From NCBI RefSeq assembly GCF_014192225.1, contig NZ_JACHXS010000010.1:62001-126000 (forward strand): 64,000 nt of DNA, written 5' to 3'. The position numbers and the translations under genes are program-made. Source of the stretch: Pseudoduganella umbonata. GTDB taxonomy: Bacteria; Pseudomonadota; Gammaproteobacteria; Burkholderiales; Burkholderiaceae_D. The notes under the pieces were generated by a model that was not told where the DNA came from, searched no databases, and saw only the letters and a program-made list of their open reading frames with translations. Shown one piece after another: positions 41,601 to 49,224 of this stretch. How positions within the stretch are numbered: the stretch's first letter is position 1; each line of letters begins with the position of its first letter.

Positions 41601-42185
41601 GCCGGGCTGTATCGGCAGTTCGTCGAGCAGGTGCGCGACCGCGAAGCCGCGCTGGGCATGCCGTCGACGCGGCTGTCGATCGCGGTGGCGAAGGCGCTGG
41701 CCAAGCTGATGGCTTACAAGGATGAGTACGAGGTGGCACGGCTGTACACGGATGGCCGCTTCGTCGAACAGCTGAAGAGCCAGTTCGAAGGCGATTTCAC
41801 GCTGAAATTCAACCTCGCGCCGTCGGTCTTCGCCAAGAAGGATGCGCAGGGCCGGCTGGTGAAGGCCGAATACGGCTCCTGGACGTGGAAGGCGTTCCAG
41901 GTGCTGGCGCGCATGAAAGGCTTGCGCGGCGGCCCGCTCGACGTATTCGGCCGCACGGCGGAACGCAGGATGGAACGGGCGCTGATCGGCCAGTACCGGC
42001 AGGTGATCGCCGACGTGCTGGCGCGCCTGACGCCGGAAAACTATGACACCGCGGTGGCGCTGGCCGCCCTGCCGGAAAAAATCCGCGGCTTTGGGCACGT
42101 GAAGGAAAAGGCTGTCGAGGCGTATCACGCCGAGCAGGCCAGGCTGCTGGCCGCGTTCGGCGGCTCGCACCAGCACGCCGCCTGA
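38610..42185 (+). CDS. Indolepyruvate ferredoxin oxidoreductase family protein (fused alpha/beta/gamma)
   Basis: 1191 residues from the ATG at 38610, with GGAG eight bases upstream; the earlier in-frame start at 38487 would add an unrelated leader. The N-terminal part (about 30-430) is IorA-like, with a thiamine-diphosphate domain marked by Cys469-Ser-Gly-Cys472-Pro and Gly-Ile-Gly-Cys-His. Iron-sulfur cysteines include Cys672, Cys675, Cys678. The gamma (IorB-like) domain starts at Asn-Gly-Ile-Gly-Gly-Thr-Gly (about 760). The C-terminus is a long conserved tail. It decarboxylates aryl- or branched 2-oxoacids to acyl-CoA with a ferredoxin. Lying before icmF, it probably serves amino-acid catabolism. 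Confidence 0.9.
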   Translation: MPDTSAMGAAAPLPGANGPQPVPLNDVSLDDKYTATSGKIFLSGIQALVRLPLMQQIRDAAAGLNTAGFISGYRGSPLGGLDETLWKTQKHLDAHHIQFVPGVNEDLAATAVWGSQQVDLIGPARYDGVFAMWYGKGPGVDRCGDVFKHMNHAGTARHGGVLLVAGDDHGAYSSTLPHQSDHIFSACMIPVLYPCNVQEYLDLGVHGWAMSRFSGCAVAFKALADTVESSSSVDADPFRVQVRLPQDFHMPEGGLNARLSNVPLGRQARNQEALMQDYKIYAALAYARENRLNHTTIDNPDAKLGIIASGKSYLDVLEALEELGIDEAMAARVGLRLFKVAMPWPLEPDSVREFAQGLDEILVVEEKRQFVEYQLKEQLYNWRDDVRPRVIGKFDDKGEWVAPRGEWLLPPKADFSVSQVARVIASRIKRYVTDAHICDQIKARLAFLDAKDAVLQKAISTPFRPAFYCSGCPHNTSTKVPEGSFALAGIGCHVMATSIYPDMNKLTTHMGGEGTPWIGQAAFSTVPHVFQNLGDGTYFHSGYLAIRAAVAAKVNITYKILYNDAVAMTGGQPVDGTVSVPMIAQQMAAEGVRRIALVTEDLSRYADRSNLPAFVTLHDRKEMDAVQRELRDIAGCTVLIYDQTCAAEKRRRRKKNELADPGKRMVINEAVCEGCGDCGIQSNCVSILPKETEFGRKRTIDQSSCNKDYSCVKGFCPSFVTVEGGTLKKSKADKTHTEDWGTLPPPVIPACEQPYNILINGIGGTGVITVGALMGMAAHLEGKGASVLDMTGMSQKNGSVTSHVKIVQAPEQLRAQRIATGEADLVLGCDMLTTGAADAVSKMRPGRTLAVVNLHEQPPGTFAQDADWEYPVADVRALIEESVGGPGAADFVDATKLATGLMGDSIAANLFMLGYAWQRGRIPLTEAALLRAIEMNGVAVESNKKSFLWGRRAAVDVKRVERIAIPAQTVVVQMPQSLDSILRKRVEFLTGYQDAAYAGLYRQFVEQVRDREAALGMPSTRLSIAVAKALAKLMAYKDEYEVARLYTDGRFVEQLKSQFEGDFTLKFNLAPSVFAKKDAQGRLVKAEYGSWTWKAFQVLARMKGLRGGPLDVFGRTAERRMERALIGQYRQVIADVLARLTPENYDTAVALAALPEKIRGFGHVKEKAVEAYHAEQARLLAAFGGSHQHAA

Positions 42186-42194
42186 AGTTTCCCG

Positions 42195-42256
42195 AAACCG
42201 GGGTCAGACCCCGTTTTCAGGAAATATTTCCAGGAACTGGGGTCTGACCCCGGTTT
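42195..42256. repeat. Large inverted repeat with GGGGTCAGACCCC arms
   Basis: Two perfect 18-bp arms, 42195-42212 and 42239-42256, flank a 26-bp loop that itself holds the 12-bp palindrome GGAAATATTTCC (42220-42231). Each arm contains the near-palindrome GGGGTCAGACCCC. Repeats with this core are scattered in genomes of Massilia and relatives (from memory). It sits 10 bp after the oxidoreductase stop and could also act as a terminator, though the T-run is poor. Confidence 0.75.
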
Positions 42257-42277
42257 ACGGCAATGAAACGGCGATAT

Positions 42278-42304
42278 CTTACGTTTACGTAAGCGTCATA
42301 TAAT
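42278..42304 (+). promoter_or_regulatory. icmF promoter with palindromic operator
   Basis: CTTACG-TTTA-CGTAAG (42278-42293) is a perfect 6-bp inverted repeat with a 4-base spacer, followed five bases later by TATAAT (42299-42304). An operator so close to the -10 box is typical of MerR-family activator-repressors. It resembles the sites of LiuR, a MerR-type regulator of branched-chain amino-acid degradation; that assignment is from memory and inference. Confidence 0.55.
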
Positions 42305-42342
42305 CGGATCATCGCGATCCGCCAGAATTTTCAGGGACATCC

Positions 42343-45300
42343 ATGAACGATCTGACTTCCGCCAAGACCCTGGCCGCCGATGCGCAACCGCCGCGGCCGG
42401 TCAACAAGGTACGTTTCGTCACCGCCGCCTCGCTGTTCGACGGTCACGATGCGTCGATCAACATCATGCGCCGCATCCTGCAGTCGCACGGCGTGGAAGT
42501 CGTGCACCTGGGGCACAACCGCTCGGTCGACGAGGTGGTGACGGCGGCGCTGGCCGAGGACGTGCAGGGCATCGCCATCTCCAGCTACCAGGGCGGCCAT
42601 GTCGAATATTTCAAGTACGTCATCGACCTGCTGCGCCAGCGCGGCGGCGCGCACATCAAGGTGTTCGGCGGCGGTGGCGGCGTGATCGTGCCGGCCGAGA
42701 TCGCCGAGCTGCATGCCTATGGCGTGACGCGCATTTTCAGCCCGGAAGACGGCCAGCGCATGGGCCTGGCCGGGATGATCGACTGGATGGTGCAGCAGTG
42801 CGACGTCGACTTGTCGCAGTACTCGCCGACGTCGCTCGCCCCGCTGTGCGCGGGGAATATCGAAGAGCGCCATCGCCCGCTGGCGCAGCTGATCACGGCA
42901 CTGGAAAACGGCAGGGTCGATGCCGCGTTGAGGCGGCAATTGCTGGACGCGGCCGCGGACCTGCACGTGCCGACGCTCGGCATCACCGGCACCGGCGGAG
43001 CGGGCAAATCGTCGCTGACCGATGAACTGATCCGCCGCATCCGCCTCGACCAGGGCGATGCGCTGCACATCGCCGTGATCTCGATCGATCCGTCGCGCCG
43101 CAAGTCGGGCGGCGCACTGCTGGGCGACCGTATCCGGATGAATGCGATCAATCCGTGGCACACGGACGGCGAACCGCGCCGGCGCGTGTTCATGCGTTCG
43201 CTGGCCACGCGCGAGGCGGGCTCGGAAATTTCGCAGGCCCTGCCGGATGTGATCGCAGCCTGCAAGGTGGCAGGGTTCGACCTGGTGATCGTCGAAACCT
43301 CCGGCATCGGCCAGGGCGATGCCGCGATCGTGCCGCACGTGGACCTGTCGATGTATGTGATGACGCCGGAATTCGGTGCCGCCTCGCAGCTCGAGAAAAT
43401 CGACATGCTCGACTTCGCCGACGTCATCGCAATCAATAAATTCGACCGCAAGGGTGCGCAGGACGCGCTGCGCGACGTGGCGAAGCAGTACCAGCGCAAC
43501 CGCGAGCTGTGGAGCAGCCGGCCGGACGAGATGCCGGTGTTCGGCACGCAGGCATCGCGCTTCAACGACGATGGCGTAACCGCGCTGTACCAGGAACTGC
43601 TGCCCAAGCTGGCGCAGTTCGGCTTGCGCACGCAGCCGGGCCTGCTGCCCCGCGTGGATGTACGCTTCTCCTCAGGCAAGAACGTGATCGTGCCGCCGGC
43701 GCGGGCGCGCTACCTGGCCGAGATCGCCGACACCGTGCGCGGCTATCACAAGCACGTGCGCCGGCAATCGGTGCTGGCACGTGAACGCCAGCAACTGAGC
43801 GAAGCCAAACGGATGCTGTCGGCGGCCGGCAAGAGCGCCGATTTCGATGACGTCATCGGCGAGCGCGAACATGCGCTGGATGCCGGGGCGAAAAAACTGC
43901 TGGCCATGTGGCCGGACATGCAGGCCGCCTACGCGGGCGACGAGTATGTGGTGAAGATCCGCGACAAGGAAGTCCGCACCGGTCTCGTGCAGCACACACT
44001 GTCCGGCACCAGGATCCGCAAGGTGGCGCTGCCGAAGTTCGAAGACCATGGCGAACAGCTGCGCTGGCTGATGCTGGAAAACGTGCCCGGCTCGTTCCCG
44101 TACACCGCCGGCGTGTTCGCGTTCAAGCGCGAAGGCGAGGATCCGACCCGGATGTTTGCCGGCGAAGGCGATGCGTTCCGCACCAATCGCCGCTTCAAGC
44201 TCGTCTCGGAAGGGCTCGACGCGAAGCGCCTGTCGACCGCTTTCGATTCCGTGACCCTGTATGGCGCCGATCCGGCGCCGCGGCCGGACATCTATGGCAA
44301 GGTCGGCAACTCGGGCGTATCGATCGCCACGCTGGACGACATGAAGGTGCTGTACGACGGCTTCGACCTGTGCAATCCATCGACATCGGTATCGATGACG
44401 ATCAACGGCCCGGCACCGACGATCCTGGCAATGTTCATGAACACGGCGATCGACCAGCAACTGGATAAATTCGTGGCACAGAACGGCCGACAGCCCACCG
44501 ACGACGAGGCAGGAAAGATCCGCGCCTGGGTGCTGCAGAACGTGCGCGGCACGGTGCAGGCCGATATCCTGAAGGAAGACCAGGGCCAGAACACCTGCAT
44601 CTTCAGTACCGAGTTTTCGCTGAAGGTGATGGGCGACATCCAGGAATACTTCGTCCACCATGGCGTACGCAATTTCTACTCGGTGTCGATCTCCGGCTAC
44701 CACATCGCCGAGGCCGGGGCGAATCCGATCTCGCAGCTGGCGTTCACGCTGTCGAACGGCTTCACTTTTGTCGAAGCCTACCTCGCGCGCGGCATGCACA
44801 TCGACGACTTCGCGCCGAACCTGTCGTTCTTCTTCTCGAATGGCATGGACCCGGAATATACGGTGCTCGGCCGCGTGGCTCGGCGCATCTGGGCCGTGAC
44901 GATGCGCGACAAGTATGGCGCGAACGAACGCAGCCAGAAGCTGAAGTACCACATCCAGACATCCGGCCGCTCGCTGCACGCGCAGGAGATCGACTTCAAC
45001 GACATTCGCACCACGCTGCAGGCGCTGATTGCGGTCTACGACAACTGCAATTCGCTGCACACCAACGCCTACGACGAAGCGATCACCACCCCCACCGACG
45101 AATCGGTACGCCGCGCGCTGGCGATCCAGTTGATCATCAACCGCGAATGGGGCCTGGCGAAGAACGAAAACCCGAACCAGGGCGCTTTCATCATCGACGA
45201 ACTGACCGACCTCGTGGAGGAAGCCGTGCTGGAGGAGTTCGAACGCATCGCGGAAAGGGGCGGCGTGCTGGGGGCGATGGAAACCGGTTACCAGCGCGGC

Positions 45301-45645
45301 AAGATCCAGGAAGAATCGCTGCTGTACGAGCACAGGAAGCATGATGGTTCGCTGCCGATCATCGGCGTCAACACGTTCCGCAATCCGAAGGGTGTGGGCG
45401 CGCCGCAGACGATCGAACTGGCCCGCTCGACCGACGACGAAAAGCAGTCGCAGTTGCACCGGCTGGCAGACTTCCAGGCCCGTCATGCCGATGCCGCGCC
45501 GGCCGTGCTGGCGGCGTTGCAGCAGGCGGCGATCGACAACCAGAACGTGTTCGCGAAGTTGATGGACGCGGTGCGCGTCTGCTCGCTGGGCCAGATCACC
45601 AATGCATTGTTCGAGACGGGTGGCCAGTATCGCCGCAATATGTAG
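42343..45645 (+). CDS. icmF: Fused isobutyryl-CoA mutase IcmF (B12-dependent)
   Basis: 1100 residues. The N-terminal B12-binding domain (about 22-150) has Asp33-Gly-His35-Asp, whose His is the lower cobalamin ligand. A MeaI-like GTPase chaperone domain follows, Walker A Gly216-Thr-Gly-Gly-Ala-Gly-Lys222-Ser, and the mutase TIM barrel fills the C-terminal half (about 550-1090). The order B12 domain, G-protein, mutase is specific to IcmF and distinguishes it from methylmalonyl-CoA mutase. It interconverts isobutyryl-CoA and n-butyryl-CoA (pivalyl- and isovaleryl-CoA as side substrates), linking valine-type acyl-CoAs to beta-oxidation. Confidence 0.95.
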   Translation: MNDLTSAKTLAADAQPPRPVNKVRFVTAASLFDGHDASINIMRRILQSHGVEVVHLGHNRSVDEVVTAALAEDVQGIAISSYQGGHVEYFKYVIDLLRQRGGAHIKVFGGGGGVIVPAEIAELHAYGVTRIFSPEDGQRMGLAGMIDWMVQQCDVDLSQYSPTSLAPLCAGNIEERHRPLAQLITALENGRVDAALRRQLLDAAADLHVPTLGITGTGGAGKSSLTDELIRRIRLDQGDALHIAVISIDPSRRKSGGALLGDRIRMNAINPWHTDGEPRRRVFMRSLATREAGSEISQALPDVIAACKVAGFDLVIVETSGIGQGDAAIVPHVDLSMYVMTPEFGAASQLEKIDMLDFADVIAINKFDRKGAQDALRDVAKQYQRNRELWSSRPDEMPVFGTQASRFNDDGVTALYQELLPKLAQFGLRTQPGLLPRVDVRFSSGKNVIVPPARARYLAEIADTVRGYHKHVRRQSVLARERQQLSEAKRMLSAAGKSADFDDVIGEREHALDAGAKKLLAMWPDMQAAYAGDEYVVKIRDKEVRTGLVQHTLSGTRIRKVALPKFEDHGEQLRWLMLENVPGSFPYTAGVFAFKREGEDPTRMFAGEGDAFRTNRRFKLVSEGLDAKRLSTAFDSVTLYGADPAPRPDIYGKVGNSGVSIATLDDMKVLYDGFDLCNPSTSVSMTINGPAPTILAMFMNTAIDQQLDKFVAQNGRQPTDDEAGKIRAWVLQNVRGTVQADILKEDQGQNTCIFSTEFSLKVMGDIQEYFVHHGVRNFYSVSISGYHIAEAGANPISQLAFTLSNGFTFVEAYLARGMHIDDFAPNLSFFFSNGMDPEYTVLGRVARRIWAVTMRDKYGANERSQKLKYHIQTSGRSLHAQEIDFNDIRTTLQALIAVYDNCNSLHTNAYDEAITTPTDESVRRALAIQLIINREWGLAKNENPNQGAFIIDELTDLVEEAVLEEFERIAERGGVLGAMETGYQRGKIQEESLLYEHRKHDGSLPIIGVNTFRNPKGVGAPQTIELARSTDDEKQSQLHRLADFQARHADAAPAVLAALQQAAIDNQNVFAKLMDAVRVCSLGQITNALFETGGQYRRNM

Positions 45646-45663
45646 AGGCATCGCATGACCCTC

Positions 45664-45696
45664 GGCCATCACGCGTAGATAGCCAGCGTGGTGGCC
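45664..45696 (+). terminator. Hairpin after icmF, weak terminator candidate
   Basis: GGCCATCACGC and GCGTGGTGGCC pair with one G-T position across an 11-base loop, about 20 bp after the icmF stop. The following bases are not a T-run, so intrinsic termination is uncertain. Confidence 0.35.
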
Positions 45697-45826
45697 ATAC
45701 TGATTTGCGTCAAATGACTCACCCTGCAATCTGTCGCTTGTGTCGCGGCGACTGCTGAGTATCAAAGCCGTAATCTTCCCCTGCGCTAACTTCGTATCTC
45801 ATTCCCTGGCCTCGGTGGAGACCGAT

Positions 45827-46723
45827 ATGAGATATGCAAGACTGACGCCGGGACACGGCTTCAAGCCCTCCAACAGCTTTCTGTACTACCTTCAACGCAT
45901 CATCGTCTCCCCTCCCCTGCGCGGAATGTGCGTTCGCATGTTTCGCAACTGGGTTCGGGTGCGCCACGGCATCTCGGCGCGCGTGGCAATACCTGCACGC
46001 CTGCAGTTGCTGGACCGGCTGCACGCCGAAGGCTATGCCGCACTGGGCAACGTGCTCACCACAGGCCAGTGCGACGACATCCATGGGTACTTCGCCGACA
46101 AGATCCTGACGGACCGGCAAGACGACACGTCCACCTTCATGCTGGCGCAGGTGCCGCCGGCGGCGCGGCTGGCCGAGTACAGCCTGCACGACATCGTGCG
46201 GTGTCCGCACATCCTCGCACTGGCCAACGACAGCCGGCTGCTTGAACTGGCCGAGCGTTATATCGGCTGCAAGCCGACGATTTCGCAACTGGGCGTACGC
46301 TGGTCATTCCCCGCATCGGGGATGCGTTCGGACCTGCAGACGTTCCACCGCGATTCCGAAGACTGGCGTTATTTCAAGGTGATCGTCTACCTGACGGACG
46401 TTGGGCCGGACGACGGCCCGCACGTGTATGTCCGCGGCACGCACAGGACACGTGCGCCGGTGCGGCTGAAGATCCAGTCCGATGGTGAAATCAGCCGCGA
46501 ATACGGCGAAGAGCGCCTGATCATGGCCGTCGGCGAGCGGGGCTTCGGTTTCGCCGTGGATACCGCCGGTGTGCACAAGGGCTCCCCGCCCGTGGGCAGA
46601 CCGCGCCTGATGCTGCAGATCCAGTATTCGCTGTTTCGCAGCTATGCGTATGTGTATGAACCGGAACCCTACGCCGGCAATACCGCTTTCGACCCTTACA
46701 TCAACCGGCTGATCCTGGCCTGA
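45827..46723 (+). CDS. Phytanoyl-CoA dioxygenase (PhyH)-like protein
   Basis: 298 residues from the ATG at 45827, six bases after GGAG; an in-frame ATG at 45740 has no such site. The double-stranded beta-helix carries the Fe(II)/2-oxoglutarate triad: His174-x-Asp176 and His250, with Arg258/Arg260 positioned to bind 2-oxoglutarate. Substrate unknown; it does not belong to a recognisable pathway here. It is followed after 18 bp by a small ribbon-helix-helix gene on the same strand. Confidence 0.85.
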   Translation: MRYARLTPGHGFKPSNSFLYYLQRIIVSPPLRGMCVRMFRNWVRVRHGISARVAIPARLQLLDRLHAEGYAALGNVLTTGQCDDIHGYFADKILTDRQDDTSTFMLAQVPPAARLAEYSLHDIVRCPHILALANDSRLLELAERYIGCKPTISQLGVRWSFPASGMRSDLQTFHRDSEDWRYFKVIVYLTDVGPDDGPHVYVRGTHRTRAPVRLKIQSDGEISREYGEERLIMAVGERGFGFAVDTAGVHKGSPPVGRPRLMLQIQYSLFRSYAYVYEPEPYAGNTAFDPYINRLILA

Positions 46724-46741
46724 CCCCGAGAGTTCCCGCCC

Positions 46742-46954
46742 ATGACGACAATCGAAATCAACCTTCCTCGCGACCTGGCCGAAGAAGCGGACGAAATGGG
46801 CCTGCTGAAATCGCAGGTAGTGGCCGAACTTCTGCGCGACGAAATCCGCCGCCGAACCTTTTCCGACCTGATACAACACGGCGGGTATGCAGCCAATGGC
46901 GTCGCCGCGCCGGACGAACCCGACCGCGCAACACCGCGGCGCCGGAAGAACTGA
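46742..46954 (+). CDS. Ribbon-helix-helix protein, antitoxin-like
   Basis: 70 residues. Thr-Ile-Glu-Ile-Asn-Leu-Pro forms the beta-strand, followed by two helices with Val-Val-Ala-Glu-Leu-Leu: the CopG/Arc fold of DNA-binding antitoxins and repressors. The C-terminal 25 residues are basic and Pro/Arg-rich. A GAGAG lies eight bases before the ATG. No toxin ORF follows; the next gene is on the opposite strand. It may regulate phyH or be an orphan antitoxin. Confidence 0.75.
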   Translation: MTTIEINLPRDLAEEADEMGLLKSQVVAELLRDEIRRRTFSDLIQHGGYAANGVAAPDEPDRATPRRRKN

Positions 46955-47060
46955 CAGGAGCCTCGACCTTCAGCGCGGCGCAAGCCCGACCGTTGGAGAA
47001 CCCTCACTGGCGCGTGCACATCCGGGGTGGCACGCTCTTCCCTTGTGGCGACCGAAGGCC

Positions 47061-49100
47061 TTAGCCCGCAGAATCACTGCCGCCGGTGCGCGCGGCAACG
47101 CCGTGCAACAGGGAGCTCCACAGCTCGCGATGACTGTCGTCAGGTTCCGCAAGGGCAAGGCTGGCGCGGGCGCGCGTCATTGCCACATACAGGAAGCGCT
47201 TCTCCTCCGCCAGGTTGGGCGTGCGGGGAAATTCGCCACGCTGCAGGTAGGGCAGGATGACGTGATCCCATTCCTGCCCTTTGGCAGCCCTGACCGTCGT
47301 CAGCACGAGCTGGGCGCGATGGCGCTGGGCATCCGTGCGTGCCGACAGCCTGCGCTGCCGGGCGTGCAGTTCGGCCAGGAAGTCCGCGATGGACATGGTG
47401 CCGCATGCCTCGGCAAACTGCGTGAAACTGCGGATCGACCGGACCGCCGTATCGGCCTCGCTGCGCCGCGGCATCGCCCTGCCGACAGCTGCCGGCAGGT
47501 CCACCATCCGCTGCACCGCCTGCAATACCGATGCGGCGGTAGGCAGGCTGGCACTGTTCGCGGTCAGCTCCTCGATGCAGACTGCGAACCTGGCTTTCCA
47601 GTTCCGGGTAAGCTGGCTGTCCGTCTCCCGCTGCACGGTCACGATCCCCTCGAAGAACCAGCGCAGTGCGGATGGCGCTCCCTGCACCGATACTATCGCT
47701 TCTTCCAGCGGTGTCTTGCGGGGCGCCCGGCTTGTTTTCATGTAGTCGTTCTCGAACTGCTGCGGATCGGCGGGCATCGACACGAATGCCGCCAGCGCGG
47801 TCACCATCGACTGCACCGTCGCGGCGTCCTTCTCGAGCGTTTCATAACGGCCGCTGACAATATGCAGCAGTGCGCGCATGAACAGGATCTCCGGACGCAG
47901 CAGGTAGGACACGACCTCTTCGCAGCGGTAGGGAATGCGGGCATCGATCAGGGCGTTTTCGATGTCGATGCTCTGGTCGTCGTCGCGCGTGATCACGGCG
48001 ATGTCGGACAGCTGCACGCTCTGCTCGGCCTCGTGCACTTTCTTCACGTGGGCGACCACCGCCGCGGCGCAACTGCCGGCGACGAGCGGGGCGTAGCGCA
48101 GCTTGTGCTGCACCGTATGAAGGCCTTCGATCGATTCCACCTGCCGGGACGTGAGCCGCGATACCGCGCGCGAAACGGATGGGCCGAAACGCCGCGACCG
48201 GCGCAGCGGGAAGCGCACCGCGTCCGGATAAGCGGCAAGGAACGTATCGGTGGAAAACCGCAGCTCTGCACCGCGCGCCTCGTCGATGACCTGGTCGCGG
48301 TCGCCCACCACGACCAGCCTGCCACGCCGTTTCAGCAGCGTGATCAGCTGAAACTCGGCGGCATTCACGTCGTGCCATTCGTCGACCAGGTACAGTGCCG
48401 CGTGCCACAGGTGATCCAGCGCGGCTGGATACATTGCCAGCAACCGCACGAGATCGGGAACGAAATCGTCGTCCGCCTGCCAGGCGAACTCGCCGGGTGA
48501 CGGTTCGCGCAAGCGTTCATATTCGGCGCAGATTTCGATCAGTTGCACCGGCAAGTCATGCGCCTCGCTCATCTCGTGCAAGCCGACGGAACGGAAGTCT
48601 TCCTCCGCGAACTGGTGCGTCTTCAACGCTGCTTTCAGCTGCCGCAGCACTTGCAGCAGGTGGTCGATGCGGTCGGTGCTGTGCTCGATGCCGAAGTCGA
48701 AATCCGTGGCGATACCCGCGCGCTCGTAGCGCTCCCAGACCTGTTCGGCCGCCTGCACGATCCGCTCGCGCATTTCGCGCCCGGTGATCCGGGGCGGCAA
48801 GTCCAGCATGCCCACAGCCTTGAGCTTGCCCAGGTGGCGCAGTGCATAGTCAGCGACGGTGCTCACGATGATCCCCGACGGCGCGCCCTCTTCCGCGAGC
48901 TTTTGCACGAAACGCTTCCTGGCGCCGGCCGAGAAAGCCAGGCAGGCGATCGCGGCGGGTGCCAGGCCACGCGCGCACGCGTCGCGGGCGACCATGGCCA
49001 TCGTCGTGGTCTTGCCGGAGCCGGCCACGGCATCGATGTGCACCACGTTGGCCCGGGAATTGAGAATGTCTGCCTGTTCGGTGCTGGGGGTGTGCGCCAT
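47061..49100 (-). CDS. UvrD/Rep-like superfamily 1 DNA helicase
   Basis: 679 residues. Walker A Ala-Gly-Ser-Gly-Lys30-Thr near the N-terminus; Walker B is Leu-Val-Asp240-Glu-Trp-His-Asp244, where UvrD has Asp-Glu-Phe-Gln-Asp. Motif V Ala-Lys-Gly-Gln-Glu-Trp-Asp and motif VI Ala-Met-Thr-Arg-Ala-Arg are intact near the C-terminus. It is shorter and more divergent than housekeeping UvrD or Rep and lacks an obvious nuclease domain. It may serve repair or a defence role; no partner gene points to either. Confidence 0.87.
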   Translation of the reverse strand: MAHTPSTEQADILNSRANVVHIDAVAGSGKTTTMAMVARDACARGLAPAAIACLAFSAGARKRFVQKLAEEGAPSGIIVSTVADYALRHLGKLKAVGMLDLPPRITGREMRERIVQAAEQVWERYERAGIATDFDFGIEHSTDRIDHLLQVLRQLKAALKTHQFAEEDFRSVGLHEMSEAHDLPVQLIEICAEYERLREPSPGEFAWQADDDFVPDLVRLLAMYPAALDHLWHAALYLVDEWHDVNAAEFQLITLLKRRGRLVVVGDRDQVIDEARGAELRFSTDTFLAAYPDAVRFPLRRSRRFGPSVSRAVSRLTSRQVESIEGLHTVQHKLRYAPLVAGSCAAAVVAHVKKVHEAEQSVQLSDIAVITRDDDQSIDIENALIDARIPYRCEEVVSYLLRPEILFMRALLHIVSGRYETLEKDAATVQSMVTALAAFVSMPADPQQFENDYMKTSRAPRKTPLEEAIVSVQGAPSALRWFFEGIVTVQRETDSQLTRNWKARFAVCIEELTANSASLPTAASVLQAVQRMVDLPAAVGRAMPRRSEADTAVRSIRSFTQFAEACGTMSIADFLAELHARQRRLSARTDAQRHRAQLVLTTVRAAKGQEWDHVILPYLQRGEFPRTPNLAEEKRFLYVAMTRARASLALAEPDDSHRELWSSLLHGVAARTGGSDSAG

Positions 49101-49224
49101 GGGAGTTCCTTGCTGTCGATCGGTATCGCGGCGCCGCGCTGGCAGCGCAGCGGGTCGCCGGCGCCACTATACGTGATCGTGATCCCGATGAGAAAACCCG
49201 CAGCCCTGGTGCTTTCCTGGTGCT

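Noticed and set aside
39294..42176. A 960-codon open frame antisense to the indolepyruvate oxidoreductase
   Set aside because: Its composition is Arg/His/Gln-rich shadow coding; the plus-strand gene carries full cofactor motifs.
42186..42342. A cobalamin riboswitch upstream of the B12-dependent icmF
   Set aside because: The stretch is filled by the inverted repeat and promoter; no B12-box-like conserved sequence is visible.
43672..45765. A 697-codon open frame antisense to icmF
   Set aside because: The same shadow effect; the IcmF protein is intact and conserved across the same DNA.
46955..47060. A toxin gene after the ribbon-helix-helix antitoxin-like gene
   Set aside because: No start codon with a plausible site and no toxin-like frame; the bases are the 3' flank of the convergent helicase.
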